From DATLNM01 sp035536775 (lineage in GTDB: Bacteria; Actinomycetota; CADDZG01; WHSQ01): a stretch of 47,828 bases of DNA. Of this stretch, positions 6,766 through 14,465 are shown piece by piece; the first letter of the stretch is position 1; every line of letters begins with the position of its first letter. Location of the stretch: assembly GCA_035536775.1 (NCBI GenBank), contig DATLNM010000030.1, positions 1-47,828 of the forward strand. Reading direction: 5' to 3'. Below the pieces are notes generated by a model. That model saw nothing but the letters and a program-made list of their open reading frames with translations, ran no database searches and had not been told where the DNA came from. The translations under genes were made by a program, and so were the position numbers.

Positions 6766-7380
6766 ATGGCCGACAAGTACTCGCTGCCCGGGCTTCCCTA
6801 CGACTACTCCGCGCTCGAGCCCCACATCGATGCGCAGACGATGGAGATCCATCACACCAAGCACCACCAGACCTACGTCGACAAGCTCAACGCCGCGATC
6901 GAGGGTCACGAGGGCCTCGTCTACGACAACGTCGACGACCTCCTGCGCAACTTCTCGAGCGTGCCGAGCGACATCCAGGGCCCTGTCCGCAACCACGGCG
7001 GCGGGCATTCCAACCACTCCCTGTTCTGGACGATCATGGGTCCCGACGGCGGGGGCGAGCCGGCCGGCTCGGTCGTCGACGCGATCGACGGGGCGTTCGG
7101 ATCGTTCAAGGAGTTCCAGGAGAAGTTCAACACCGCCGCGACCAACCACTTCGGAAGCGGCTGGGCGTGGCTGGTGCTCGAAGGCGGTTCGCTGAGCGTC
7201 ATCAGCTTGCCGAATCAAGACTCACCGCTGATGAACGGCCAGACGCCGATCCTCGGGCTCGACGTCTGGGAGCACGCGTACTACCTGCGCTACCAGAACA
7301 AGAGGCCGGACTACATCCAGGCGTGGTGGAACACCCTCAACTGGGACGCAATCTCACAGCGCTACGACGCCGCGCAGTAG
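6766..7380 (+). CDS. sodA: Superoxide dismutase, Mn type
   Basis: 204 residues, full length for the Fe/Mn family. It catalyses dismutation of superoxide to oxygen and hydrogen peroxide in the cytoplasm. Metal ligands are H29 (in MEIHHTKHHQTYV), H84 (in GGHSNHSLFW), and the D and H of DVWEHAYYLRYQN. Manganese preference is suggested by G80 four residues before H84 and by the Gln in NQDSPLM, the positions that separate Mn from Fe enzymes. AAAGGAG sits just upstream of the ATG. A strong palindromic terminator follows at 7399-7426. It is monocistronic by spacing. Confidence 0.95.
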   Translation: MADKYSLPGLPYDYSALEPHIDAQTMEIHHTKHHQTYVDKLNAAIEGHEGLVYDNVDDLLRNFSSVPSDIQGPVRNHGGGHSNHSLFWTIMGPDGGGEPAGSVVDAIDGAFGSFKEFQEKFNTAATNHFGSGWAWLVLEGGSLSVISLPNQDSPLMNGQTPILGLDVWEHAYYLRYQNKRPDYIQAWWNTLNWDAISQRYDAAQ

Positions 7381-7398
7381 CTCTTCACACAAATAAGA

Positions 7399-7426
7399 AG
7401 AGGCCGGGCGGATCCGCCCGGCCTCT
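7399..7426. terminator. Bidirectional palindromic terminator between sodA and the convergent secreted-protein gene
   Basis: A perfect 28-bp inverted repeat, with arms AGAGGCCGGGCGGA and TCCGCCCGGCCTCT. It lies 18 bp after the sodA stop and 29 bp from the end of the minus-strand gene at 7456. On the plus strand it is followed by CTCTACTTTCG, a weak T-rich tract. Its position between convergent genes fits a shared terminator. Confidence 0.85.
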
Positions 7427-7455
7427 CTCTACTTTCGCCCCCGGCGTGAGAATCG

Positions 7456-7920
7456 TTAAGGCATGTTCGACAGCGTGAAGGTGATATCTCCTCCAAGCGC
7501 GACACCCGGACATACGGAGAGACTACCGACGAAGACACGCACCTCCATACCCTCATTAAGAAGGATCGGCGCCTCGGTCGCCCCGCAGAAGTCTCCGACG
7601 GGTGCATTGAAACCGGTGCCATCATCCTGGCTAATGCCCACCGGGATCGGCATCCCTGAGGTATCGGTCGCCTCGCCCGTCAGGTAGATCTCGCCGGCGC
7701 CGATCGCGAACGCTCCGCCACCGAAGTTGCCGAGCGGAGTACCGAGCGTGCCGATCTGAAGTGACCCGGTGCATGGACACGTGTAGGGGAATTCGACGAC
7801 CCGCTCGATCTTCTGGGGTGCCGGTGGCTTCTTCTTCTTCTTTGCCCCTTGTGCCGGCGCGAGCACACCCAACGCGAGCACGAGGACCAACACTGATACC
7901 ACTGCGCTTCTACCTCTCAT
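7456..7920 (-). CDS. Secreted protein of unknown function with poly-lysine mature N-terminus
   Basis: 154 residues. The signal peptide (MRGRSAVVSVLVLVLALGVLA) is followed directly by QGAKKKKKPPAP. The mature part is glycine-rich and probably all-beta, with four Cys (TCPCTG, DFCGA, VCPGV). I recognise no family. Upstream on the same strand, 48 bp away, are two paralogous secreted proteins that also carry AKKKK after their signal peptides, so the three probably share an extracellular role or export route. GGGGAAACG precedes the ATG. Confidence 0.7.
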   Translation of the reverse strand: MRGRSAVVSVLVLVLALGVLAPAQGAKKKKKPPAPQKIERVVEFPYTCPCTGSLQIGTLGTPLGNFGGGAFAIGAGEIYLTGEATDTSGMPIPVGISQDDGTGFNAPVGDFCGATEAPILLNEGMEVRVFVGSLSVCPGVALGGDITFTLSNMP

Positions 7921-7968
7921 CGTTTCCCCTATTCCTTCGGACCGTACAGCTGACGACTGACGGACTGA

Positions 7969-8637
7969 CTAGCTGGTGCAACTCACTTTGCCTGCAGGAG
8001 GAACACACATGAACTCGATGCCCGACGCCATCTCGGGTGTGTCGTACAACACGCGACCGATGATCGGACCCGGTGCCGCGATCGGGGTCACCTGCAGCAT
8101 CAGAAGGGCTTGGGCCTCGAAATCCACCCCTGGTATCTCGACCTCGATCACGCCGTGACCCGGCGGAACGTCTACCTCGATCGACGCAGCAGGGTCCGGG
8201 TAGTCCATCGTGCCCCCGGCGGTCGAATCGCACAGCAACGAGTTCACGTCGGGCCACAGCCGGATGTCCACAGTGCCCGGGGTCGACACTGTGTGGAGCG
8301 TGACCTTGATCGTTCCGGTTACACGACCCACGAGCGGGCCGACGAACACCGGAAAGAGATTGTTACCGGCGCATGCGGGGTTCGGGGTGACGACGAGGTT
8401 CGCGTAGCCCGTCGACTTGGGCTCTCCCCCGTCGGGCTCTGTCGTGCCGAGCGGTAAGTAACCAGGGTTGACGAGGGGGTCGTGCTCTGACTCTCCGAGC
8501 TGCTGTTCCCCATCGAGGTACAGCTTGGTAAGGACGGGCTTTGGCGCGACCTTCTTCTTCTTAGCCGCCGATGCCGGCGCGACCGCGATCGAGATGACTA
8601 GAAGACAGGCGCAAAGAACGGTGAACAGCTTCCTCAC
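7969..8637 (-). CDS. Secreted protein of unknown function, paralogue of the next gene upstream (AKKKK family)
   Basis: The upstream gene's TGA overlaps a GTG as GTGA, and translation from that GTG gives VRKLFTVLCACLLVISIAVA, a clean signal peptide. That decides the start over the longer frame. The mature protein begins AAKKKKVAPKP, then TKLYLDGEQQLGESE. It contains a predicted beta-sandwich (GRVTGTIKVTLHTV, GTVDIRLWPDV, GVIEVEIPGVDF) and ends with GRVLYDTPEMASGIEF and a Cys pair. It resembles the neighbour at 8634-9290 in layout and in GRVLYD...EF.C.P near the end. 222 residues. No known family is recognised; tandem duplication is likely. It is translationally coupled to its paralogue. Confidence 0.75.
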   Translation of the reverse strand: MRKLFTVLCACLLVISIAVAPASAAKKKKVAPKPVLTKLYLDGEQQLGESEHDPLVNPGYLPLGTTEPDGGEPKSTGYANLVVTPNPACAGNNLFPVFVGPLVGRVTGTIKVTLHTVSTPGTVDIRLWPDVNSLLCDSTAGGTMDYPDPAASIEVDVPPGHGVIEVEIPGVDFEAQALLMLQVTPIAAPGPIIGRVLYDTPEMASGIEFMCVPPAGKVSCTS

Positions 8638-9290
8638 GGAGCGCACGATGTCCCGCTCGCGGGGATGCACGAGAACTCTAGCTTCGTCTCCGCGCTCGCC
8701 GAGTCGTACAGCACGCGCCCCACTTGTCCTTTGTAGCCGGTCCCGCTGTAAGAAAGGATCTCGATCATCACGTTCGCTTGTGCCGTCAGCTTCAGGTTCG
8801 GGAACACGATCTCGACCGAGCCCTGGCCCGACGGAAGCGCGAAGTCGACCTCGGATGCAGGCGGGATGTACGCGTCGTTACAGCTCATGACGGGGGTGTC
8901 CACCCAGATCCGAGCGGTGATCGTTCCGGGTGCCGAGAGGAAGTGGGCGGTGATCTTGGCGTCGCCGACGATCGTGCCGGTGATGTTGCCGACCCACGTC
9001 GGGAATGCGAGCGGGATGCCCGAGCACTGATCGTTGAGGAGGGGGTTGAAGATCGTCATGGACCTCGGGAACGGTTCCGAACCCGGCGTCGTGTCCATGC
9101 TCATGGGAGGCACTGAGTTGGCGAGCCAATCCACTCCGTCAACTTCGCCGGCGGGGTAATTGCCGTGCATGTAGAGAGTCGTCGCGACCGGCTTGGCGGC
9201 AGGCTTCTTCTTCTTGGCCGCGAGCGCCGGACTCGCAACACAGGTGAGCACCATGAGGGTGCAGATGACAGTCGCCAGGGACCGTTTCAT
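8634..9290 (-). CDS. Secreted protein of unknown function (AKKKK family, first of the tandem pair)
   Basis: 218 residues. The signal peptide MKRSLATVICTLMVLTCVAS ends at ALA, then AKKKKPAAKPVATTLYMHG. The rest looks like an extracellular beta-sandwich: WVGNITGTIVGDAKITAHFL, GTITARIWVDTP, GQGSVEIVFPNLKL. It ends with a conserved C-terminal GRVLYDSASAETKLEFSCIP. GAGGAGCTC sits upstream of the ATG. It overlaps the next paralogue by GTGA. No enzymatic motif is visible. A cell-surface or matrix component is possible but unproven. Confidence 0.75.
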   Translation of the reverse strand: MKRSLATVICTLMVLTCVASPALAAKKKKPAAKPVATTLYMHGNYPAGEVDGVDWLANSVPPMSMDTTPGSEPFPRSMTIFNPLLNDQCSGIPLAFPTWVGNITGTIVGDAKITAHFLSAPGTITARIWVDTPVMSCNDAYIPPASEVDFALPSGQGSVEIVFPNLKLTAQANVMIEILSYSGTGYKGQVGRVLYDSASAETKLEFSCIPASGTSCAP

Positions 9291-9351
9291 GTATGAGCTC
9301 CTCGCCCGAAGAGATAGGGATCGAACGAGTGGAGATACGAGCCGACGCCGT

Positions 9352-9846
9352 CTATTCCTGCGAAGGGGGCGTCGTTTCCTCGTCGGTACGGACTTCGATG
9401 CCGTGCTGGATCAGGAGGGCCGCGGTTACGCCGTCGCCGGCGATCGTGCCGCCCTGGAACGATCCGTCCCTTATGCACCCTTTGCCGCACGATGGGCTGC
9501 GCGCCTTGAGGATGGCCTCTCGAGCGCCGGAGATGCGAGCCGCCTCGAGGGCTCGGTGCGCCCCCCTGAGATAGGCGTCGGTCACGTCGGCGCCGGCTTC
9601 GGTCACAACCCGTGCACGGCCGGCCAGAACGTCGGCACCGTCGCCGCCGACGATCTCCGCCGCGGGCCGAGGGGTGCCCAGTCCGCCGTCGACCTCGGGG
9701 CACACGAGAACCGCCCTGCTTGAGGTAACGAGGTCCGCCACCTCGATGCTTGGGTTGCTGGAGCCATCGAAGCGACAAGTCCGGCCGGCAAGGCACGCCG
9801 ACACCAAGACGGCGGGCTGTTCGTTCTGTGGATAAGTGCTGTTCAT
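9352..9846 (-). CDS. DUF523 family protein
   Basis: 164 residues matching DUF523 across its length: VSACLAGRTCRFDG near the N-terminus, LVCPEVDGGLGTPRPAAEI, then GADVTDAYLRGAHRALEAA, AILKARSPSCGKG, DGSFQGG and GDGVTAALLIQHGIEV. The conserved cysteines (C18, the PE-adjacent Cys and the SPSCG Cys) suggest a metal or Fe-S site. The family's chemistry is not established, and a role near thiouracil or sulfur metabolism has been discussed for related domains. It is divergent from rpoD across a 311-bp gap. Confidence 0.85.
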   Translation of the reverse strand: MNSTYPQNEQPAVLVSACLAGRTCRFDGSSNPSIEVADLVTSSRAVLVCPEVDGGLGTPRPAAEIVGGDGADVLAGRARVVTEAGADVTDAYLRGAHRALEAARISGAREAILKARSPSCGKGCIRDGSFQGGTIAGDGVTAALLIQHGIEVRTDEETTPPSQE

Positions 9847-10157
9847 AAGAATCTCAATCGCGAGGCCCTAAATGAGGCGGATGTCCGGGAATAAGGCAAT
9901 CTTGCTCAGAGTTTTTGTTTCTGAGGACCAAGAAATGCCCTCTTCCTTCGAGGAAGGTATTCCTCTAGCATGTGTAGAAACAGTTTCTGGGAACAAACGG
10001 AGTCTCCCGAGAGTCTTCGTCCCCTGATGGTACGGCGTCCGGCCCGCCGCTCTTGCGGCAGTCCTGAGGACATCAGCCGGCCGGCCACGCGGGGCGAGCG
10101 AGGGAGTCGCACCGCAGATCAGGGGCCATCAACCGATCAAAAGGGGTTGGTAGATCT
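9847..10157 (+). promoter_or_regulatory. 311-bp structured leader region upstream of the sigma factor gene
   Basis: No convincing coding region is present. Three short hairpins can be read: CTCAGA/TCTGAG around a 9-base T-rich loop (9905-9925), CTTCCT/AGGAAG around TCG (9942-9956), and GCCGC/GCGGC around TCTT (10046-10059). The DNA at 9890-9980 is AT-richer than its surroundings and is the likely promoter zone for both divergent genes. I could not fix -35/-10 boxes. AAAAGGGG about 11 bases before 10158 serves as the sigma gene's ribosome-binding site. Confidence 0.45.
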
Positions 10158-11108
10158 ATGAGTCAGGCAACGCGCCCGTACGACACGCGCGAAGAAGCCG
10201 CGCATGAAGATCTCGTCCGGCAGTACCTGCGTGAGATCGGCCAGTACCCCCTCCTCACCGACGTCCAGGAGGTTGAGCTCGCCCGTACGATCGAAGAGGG
10301 CGAGAAGGCCACCGTCAAGCTCGACAAGACCAAGAAGCTCACGGTCAAGCAGCGCAGCGACCTCGAGACCCGCGCCCGCAAGGGCCGCCAGGCCAAGCGT
10401 CGCTTCATCCAGTCCAACCTCCGTCTCGTGGTGTCGATCGCGAAGAAGTACTCCGCGGCCGGCCTCCCTCTCCTCGACCTGATCCAGGAGGGCAACCTCG
10501 GCCTGATGCGTGCGGTCGAGAAGTTCGACTATCAGCGTGGATTCAAGTTCTCCACCTACGCGACTTGGTGGATCCGCCAGGCGATCACGCGTGCGATCGC
10601 CGACAAGGCGCGCACGATCCGCATCCCCGTACACATGGTCGAGACGCTCTATCGCGTCCGCAAGGTTCAGTCGGAGCTCCTCGAGAAGCTGGGCCGCGAG
10701 CCCACCATCGACGAGATCGCCGAGCAGTCTGACCTGACACCCGAGAAGGTTCGCGAGGCGTTCCGCGTCCTGCCCGAGCCGGTTTCGCTGCACGAGCCCG
10801 TTGGCGACGAGGATGCCGAGCTGGGTGACTTCATCGAGGACGAGGATGTCGAAGGTCCCTTCCAGGCCGCCGCGGTTGCGCTGCGCCAGGAGGACCTCTG
10901 GAACATGCTCGGCTCTCTGTCCGACCGTGAGCGCAAGGTGCTCGCTCTTCGTTTCGGTCTCGTGACCGGCGAGCCGCGCACACTCGAAGAGGTCGGCAAG
11001 GAGTTCAACCTGACACGCGAGCGGATCCGTCAGATCGAGGCCAAGGCGCTGTCGAAGCTTCGCCACCCGAGCACCCCCGGCAAGCTTCGCGACATGGTGA
11101 CCATCTGA
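10158..11108 (+). CDS. RNA polymerase principal-type sigma-70 factor (lacks region 1.1)
   Basis: 316 residues. Region 1.2 (DLVRQYLREIGQYPLLT), a short non-conserved region, region 2 (SNLRLVVSIAKKYSAAGLPLLDLIQEGNLGLMRAVEKFDYQRGFKFSTYATWWIRQAI), region 3 (HMVETLYRVRKVQSELLEKLGREPT), and region 4 ending in LTRERIRQIEAKALSKLRHP. Region 2.4 and 4.2 residues match housekeeping sigma factors that read TTGACA/TATAAT-like promoters. The missing long acidic N-terminus makes it either a short principal sigma or a group-2 paralogue. RpoD, HrdB and SigB symbols cannot be separated here. It heads a tight plus-strand run with the next three genes. Confidence 0.93.
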   Translation: MSQATRPYDTREEAAHEDLVRQYLREIGQYPLLTDVQEVELARTIEEGEKATVKLDKTKKLTVKQRSDLETRARKGRQAKRRFIQSNLRLVVSIAKKYSAAGLPLLDLIQEGNLGLMRAVEKFDYQRGFKFSTYATWWIRQAITRAIADKARTIRIPVHMVETLYRVRKVQSELLEKLGREPTIDEIAEQSDLTPEKVREAFRVLPEPVSLHEPVGDEDAELGDFIEDEDVEGPFQAAAVALRQEDLWNMLGSLSDRERKVLALRFGLVTGEPRTLEEVGKEFNLTRERIRQIEAKALSKLRHPSTPGKLRDMVTI

Positions 11109-11122
11109 CCCGACCGATCTAA

Positions 11123-11305
11123 GTGACGCCGTCGCCCGCAGCAAAGAAAGCGTTCCACCTGACGGGCCTAGTGTCGATCGGTCTCGCCGTTGCCGTGCCT
11201 TTGATCTTGCGGACCAACATCGCTCTCTACATCGGGCTCTTCCTGTTGGTCGAAGGCGCCGCCTTCCTGGTTATCGCGGCGCGCATGGGTGAGCCTCCAA
11301 GCTGA
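11123..11305 (+). CDS. Small two-helix membrane protein
   Basis: 60 residues starting at GTG 11123, with two hydrophobic segments (TGLVSIGLAVAVPLIL and IALYIGLFLLVEGAAFLVIA) and a short polar N-terminus. The family is unknown. It starts 14 bp after the sigma factor stop and overlaps the RAM-domain gene by one base (TGATG), so all are likely co-transcribed. No clear ribosome-binding site is visible, and translation may be coupled to the sigma gene. Confidence 0.65.
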   Translation: MTPSPAAKKAFHLTGLVSIGLAVAVPLILRTNIALYIGLFLLVEGAAFLVIAARMGEPPS

Positions 11306-11595
11306 TGGTTACGACGATCGTGCTCGCGACATGCGACATCCATCAGATCCCCGAGACCGCGCAGGCGATCGCCGATCTCGACGAGGTCAGCGAGGTCTAT
11401 TCGGTCGCCGGTGACTACGACCTCGTCGTGATGGTGCGCACCCGCACCCATGACGACCTGGCGCGCGTCGTCTCCGAGCAGATCGCCCGCGTACCAGGCG
11501 TCGAACGGACTCAGACGCTCGTTGCCTTCAAGGTCTTCTCGCGCCACGACGTCGAGTCGCTGTTCTCCGTGGGCCTCGGGGAGGAAACGGTCTAA
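11305..11595 (+). CDS. Stand-alone Lrp/AsnC-type RAM (ligand-binding) domain protein
   Basis: 96 residues. There is no HTH; the entire protein is an Lrp/AsnC C-terminal RAM domain: TIVLATCDIHQIPETAQAIADL, EVYSVAGDYDLVVMVRTR, and GVERTQTLVAFKVFS. RAM domains bind amino acids or small ligands and assemble as dimers and octamers. Stand-alone versions may modulate partner proteins or full-length Lrp. The ATG overlaps the upstream stop, and thiI starts 3 bp after this stop. That suggests a shared transcript. Confidence 0.85.
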   Translation: MVTTIVLATCDIHQIPETAQAIADLDEVSEVYSVAGDYDLVVMVRTRTHDDLARVVSEQIARVPGVERTQTLVAFKVFSRHDVESLFSVGLGEETV

Positions 11596-11598
11596 GCC

Positions 11599-12798
11599 GT
11601 GGATGCGCTCGTTGCGCACTACCACGAGGTCGGTCTCAAAGGGCGCAACAGGGACTTCTTCGAAGAAGCGCTCGCGCGCAATATCCGGCGAGCGCTGCGC
11701 GGGACGGGCTACACGAAGATGCGGCGGGGCTTCGGTCGCATCATGGTGGACTTCGAGCCGGACGCGCCGGTAGCAGACGCGGCCGCTCGAGCCGCCGACG
11801 TGTTCGGCGTCGCGTACGTCGGAGCGGGGCGCCGGGTCGAACCGCAGATCGACGCGATCACGGCAGCCGCCATCGAGCTGATCGAACCCGGGACCTTCGA
11901 ATCGTTCCGCGTGCGTTGCCGGCGCGCGCATTCGAGCAGCGAGCTGAGATCCGCCGAGATCAACACCATCGTCGGTCAGGCGATCAAGGACCTGAGCGGA
12001 GCACGAGTCGACCTTGGCAACGCCGAGGCGACGGCCTGGATAGAGCTGTTCGCCGGGACGGGGATCGTCTACAGCCGCAGGTTCGAAGGGGCCGGCGGTC
12101 TTCCCGCCGGAACCTCGGGCAAGATGCTGGCCCTTCTCTCCGGCGGGATCGACTCACCGGTCGCGGCATGGCGAATGGCGCGCCGGGGGGCAGACGTCGA
12201 GTTCGTCCATTTCCACGGCCAGCCGTTCAGCGATCCGTCCTCGGTGCGCCAGGCCGCGGACCTGGCGCAGACATTGACCCGCTACCAGCTCCAAGCCGTG
12301 CTGCACCTGGTGCCGCTCGGCGACGCGCAGCGCGAGATCGTGACGCATTGCCCCGCCAACCTGCGCGTCATCCTCTACCGGCGGATGATGATGAGGATCG
12401 CGTCCAAGCTTGCCGCGCAGCGCGACGCGATCGCTCTCGTCACGGGAGATTCACTCGGCCAGGTCGCCTCCCAGACGATCGAGAACATCACGACTGTCGA
12501 TGCCGCGATATCCGGCATCCAGATCCTGCGTCCGCTCGTGGGCATGGACAAACAGGAGATCGTCGATCTCGCAACGCGGATCGGGACCTACGACATCTCG
12601 ACGCGCAAACATCAAGACTGCTGCGTGCTGTTCGAGCCGCGCTCCCCCGCCACCCGCTCGACACCTCTACTTGCCGATCAAGCCGAGGCGGGTGTCGACG
12701 TCGACGTGCTGGCCGACAAGGCGTTGACCGGCCTCGAGACGAGGATGTTCGAGTTGCCCGAGCTCGAAAGGCCGGGCGTCGAACCGCCTACGAGCTAG
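11599..12798 (+). CDS. thiI: tRNA 4-thiouridine synthetase ThiI (no rhodanese domain)
   Basis: 399 residues from a GTG start. The order is a ferredoxin-like N-terminal domain with THUMP (residues ~1-165), then the PP-loop adenylation domain with SGGIDS at residues 181-186, FHGQPF, and the end TRKHQDCCVLFEPRSP. It adenylates U8 of tRNA and inserts sulfur to give s4U, and in some organisms it also feeds thiamine synthesis. The C-terminal rhodanese domain of the E. coli protein is absent, as in many ThiI, so sulfur must come from another persulfide donor, possibly the cysteine desulfurase or rhodanese nearby. Its TAG shares CTAG with the convergent aldehyde dehydrogenase. Confidence 0.9.
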   Translation: MDALVAHYHEVGLKGRNRDFFEEALARNIRRALRGTGYTKMRRGFGRIMVDFEPDAPVADAAARAADVFGVAYVGAGRRVEPQIDAITAAAIELIEPGTFESFRVRCRRAHSSSELRSAEINTIVGQAIKDLSGARVDLGNAEATAWIELFAGTGIVYSRRFEGAGGLPAGTSGKMLALLSGGIDSPVAAWRMARRGADVEFVHFHGQPFSDPSSVRQAADLAQTLTRYQLQAVLHLVPLGDAQREIVTHCPANLRVILYRRMMMRIASKLAAQRDAIALVTGDSLGQVASQTIENITTVDAAISGIQILRPLVGMDKQEIVDLATRIGTYDISTRKHQDCCVLFEPRSPATRSTPLLADQAEAGVDVDVLADKALTGLETRMFELPELERPGVEPPTS

Positions 12799-14462
12799 AG
12801 CCTCGAACGCAGCACTCGGCCCGCGTTACGCACCACGGTTCCGACCGCCTTGCGCTTCGCACGCCCGTCTGACGAGCCAACGATCGTGGCCACGGCTTTG
12901 ATCGTGTCGACCATCGCGTCGTCGTAGGGATACCACCACAGGCGCTTCAGCTTCGGGGTCAGGTTCTTGTTGACGTGCACGGGGACGCTGAACTCCTTGA
13001 GGCCGAGGTCGCCACCGAGACGGCCGAAGCCGGACTCGCCGACGCCACCCCACGGTGTCCACGGCTGGCCGAGAGTGTCTCCGTGGCTGTTGATGGTGAC
13101 CGTGCCGGCTTTGAGCCCCGACGCGATGCGACCGGCACGACGTGAGTCTTTGCTCCATACCGACGCAGTGAGGTTGAAGCCGGAGTTGGCGCGCCTCAGT
13201 GCTTCCTCGTCGTCGCGCACCCGAGTTATCGACACGACCGGTCCGAACGTCTCCTCTCTGACGACCGCCATGTCGTCGGTCACCTGGTCGAGGATCGTCG
13301 GCGCGTACCAGAGCGAACCGTTGGTGTTCTTGCGACCCTCGTCGGGCCCGCCCGCAACGAGACGCGCCCCGTCTTTGATCGCGTCTTTCACGTGACGCTG
13401 AACGATGTCGAGCTGACGCTTGAAAGTAAGCGGGCCGATCTCGCCGTCGCTTCCCTGCCGCAGTTTGGCGAGCTTCTCGGCAAAGGCCTCGGTGAAGCGA
13501 TCCGCGATGTCGTCGGACACGAAGATGCGCTCGACCGAGCAGCACGTCTGGCCCGAGTTGAAGAACGAGCCCCACAACACGCCGGACGTAGCTACGTCGA
13601 GGTTCGCGTCGCTGCACACGATCGCAGCGTCCTTGCCGCCGAGCTCCATCACGACCGGTGTGAGGTGCTTCGCCGCGCCCTCGCAGATGCGGCGGCCGGT
13701 GCCGGGCGAGCCGATGAACGAGATCTTGTCGCACGGCGCATCGACCAGTGCAGCACCGACATCGCCCCCGCCCTGGATGACGGTCGCAACACCAGTCGGG
13801 AGTGGCTCGAGTACGTCCTTGATGAGCTCGCCGACCTGCGGGGTGACCTCCGACGGCTTGATGACCACAGTGTTGCCTGCGAATAACGCCGACGTAAAAG
13901 CAAGGAACGTGTTGAAGAATGGGTAGTTCCACGGACCGATCGCACCCACGACGCCGAACGGGCGCCAGTCGATGTAAGCCGACGCTCCCATCGGCAACCC
14001 GAGGAGCCGTCCGATGCGCTGCGGCTTCAGTGTGCGGGCTACGGCGCGTTCCATGTAGGCGAACATCAGCAACGTCGGCAACACGTCGTGGACGAGCGCT
14101 TCGGCACGCGTCTTGCCGTTCTCTCGCGAGATCGTCTCGACGATGTCGTCGCTGCGCTCGTGGATCCGGTAGCGCACCTCTTTGAGGATGCCGGCACGGC
14201 CTTTGGGGTGGATCGCGGCCCACTCGGGCGCGACCTTGCGGGCGTTCTCGACGATTCCGGCGACCTCACCGGGTAGCGTCTGGAAGACCTCGGCGAGCCT
14301 CTCGCCGGTGGCGGGATCGGTCGAGATCAATGTGGGGATCTCGGTCTTGGATGCGGAGCGCGAGGGGGAACGCCGGGATGGGGCCTTCTTGGGTGCCGCT
14401 GCTTTCGTGGTCGCGGCGGTGGTCTTCGCGCTTGACTTGCGCGGTGTCTTGGCGTCGGCCAT
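12795..14462 (-). CDS. NAD(P)-dependent aldehyde dehydrogenase with basic N-terminal tail and C-terminal extension
   Basis: 555 residues, longer than the usual ~480. Residues 1-42 are a low-complexity Ala/Lys/Pro/Ser tail (KTTAATTKAAAPKKAPSRRS). The aldehyde dehydrogenase core follows: WNYPFFNTFLAF, VVIKPSEVTPQ, SFIGSPGTGRRI, VVMELGGKDAAIV with the general-base Glu, SGQTCCSVERI with the catalytic Cys, and EETFGPVVSI. After GESGFGRLGGDLGLKEFS the protein continues ~75 residues, including LWWYPYDDAMVDTIKAV and an Arg/Lys-rich end. The N-terminal tail could bind nucleic acid or an anionic surface. The substrate is unknown. AAGGAG for this gene overlaps the last codons of the MoaD-like gene 3 bp upstream, so they form one operon. 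Confidence 0.9.
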   Translation of the reverse strand: MADAKTPRKSSAKTTAATTKAAAPKKAPSRRSPSRSASKTEIPTLISTDPATGERLAEVFQTLPGEVAGIVENARKVAPEWAAIHPKGRAGILKEVRYRIHERSDDIVETISRENGKTRAEALVHDVLPTLLMFAYMERAVARTLKPQRIGRLLGLPMGASAYIDWRPFGVVGAIGPWNYPFFNTFLAFTSALFAGNTVVIKPSEVTPQVGELIKDVLEPLPTGVATVIQGGGDVGAALVDAPCDKISFIGSPGTGRRICEGAAKHLTPVVMELGGKDAAIVCSDANLDVATSGVLWGSFFNSGQTCCSVERIFVSDDIADRFTEAFAEKLAKLRQGSDGEIGPLTFKRQLDIVQRHVKDAIKDGARLVAGGPDEGRKNTNGSLWYAPTILDQVTDDMAVVREETFGPVVSITRVRDDEEALRRANSGFNLTASVWSKDSRRAGRIASGLKAGTVTINSHGDTLGQPWTPWGGVGESGFGRLGGDLGLKEFSVPVHVNKNLTPKLKRLWWYPYDDAMVDTIKAVATIVGSSDGRAKRKAVGTVVRNAGRVLRSRL

Positions 14463-14465
14463 GGC

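Noticed and set aside
9970..10161. 63-codon ORF before the sigma factor
   Set aside because: Low-quality composition, no ribosome-binding site, and overlapped with the sigma gene's own ribosome-binding site.
10137..11144. 335-codon ORF antisense to the sigma factor
   Set aside because: Leu/Glu/Arg-rich mirror of a conserved sigma-70 gene.
12826..14223. 465-codon Arg-rich ORF in another frame of the aldehyde dehydrogenase
   Set aside because: Composition is typical of a shifted GC-rich frame; no start site or similarity.
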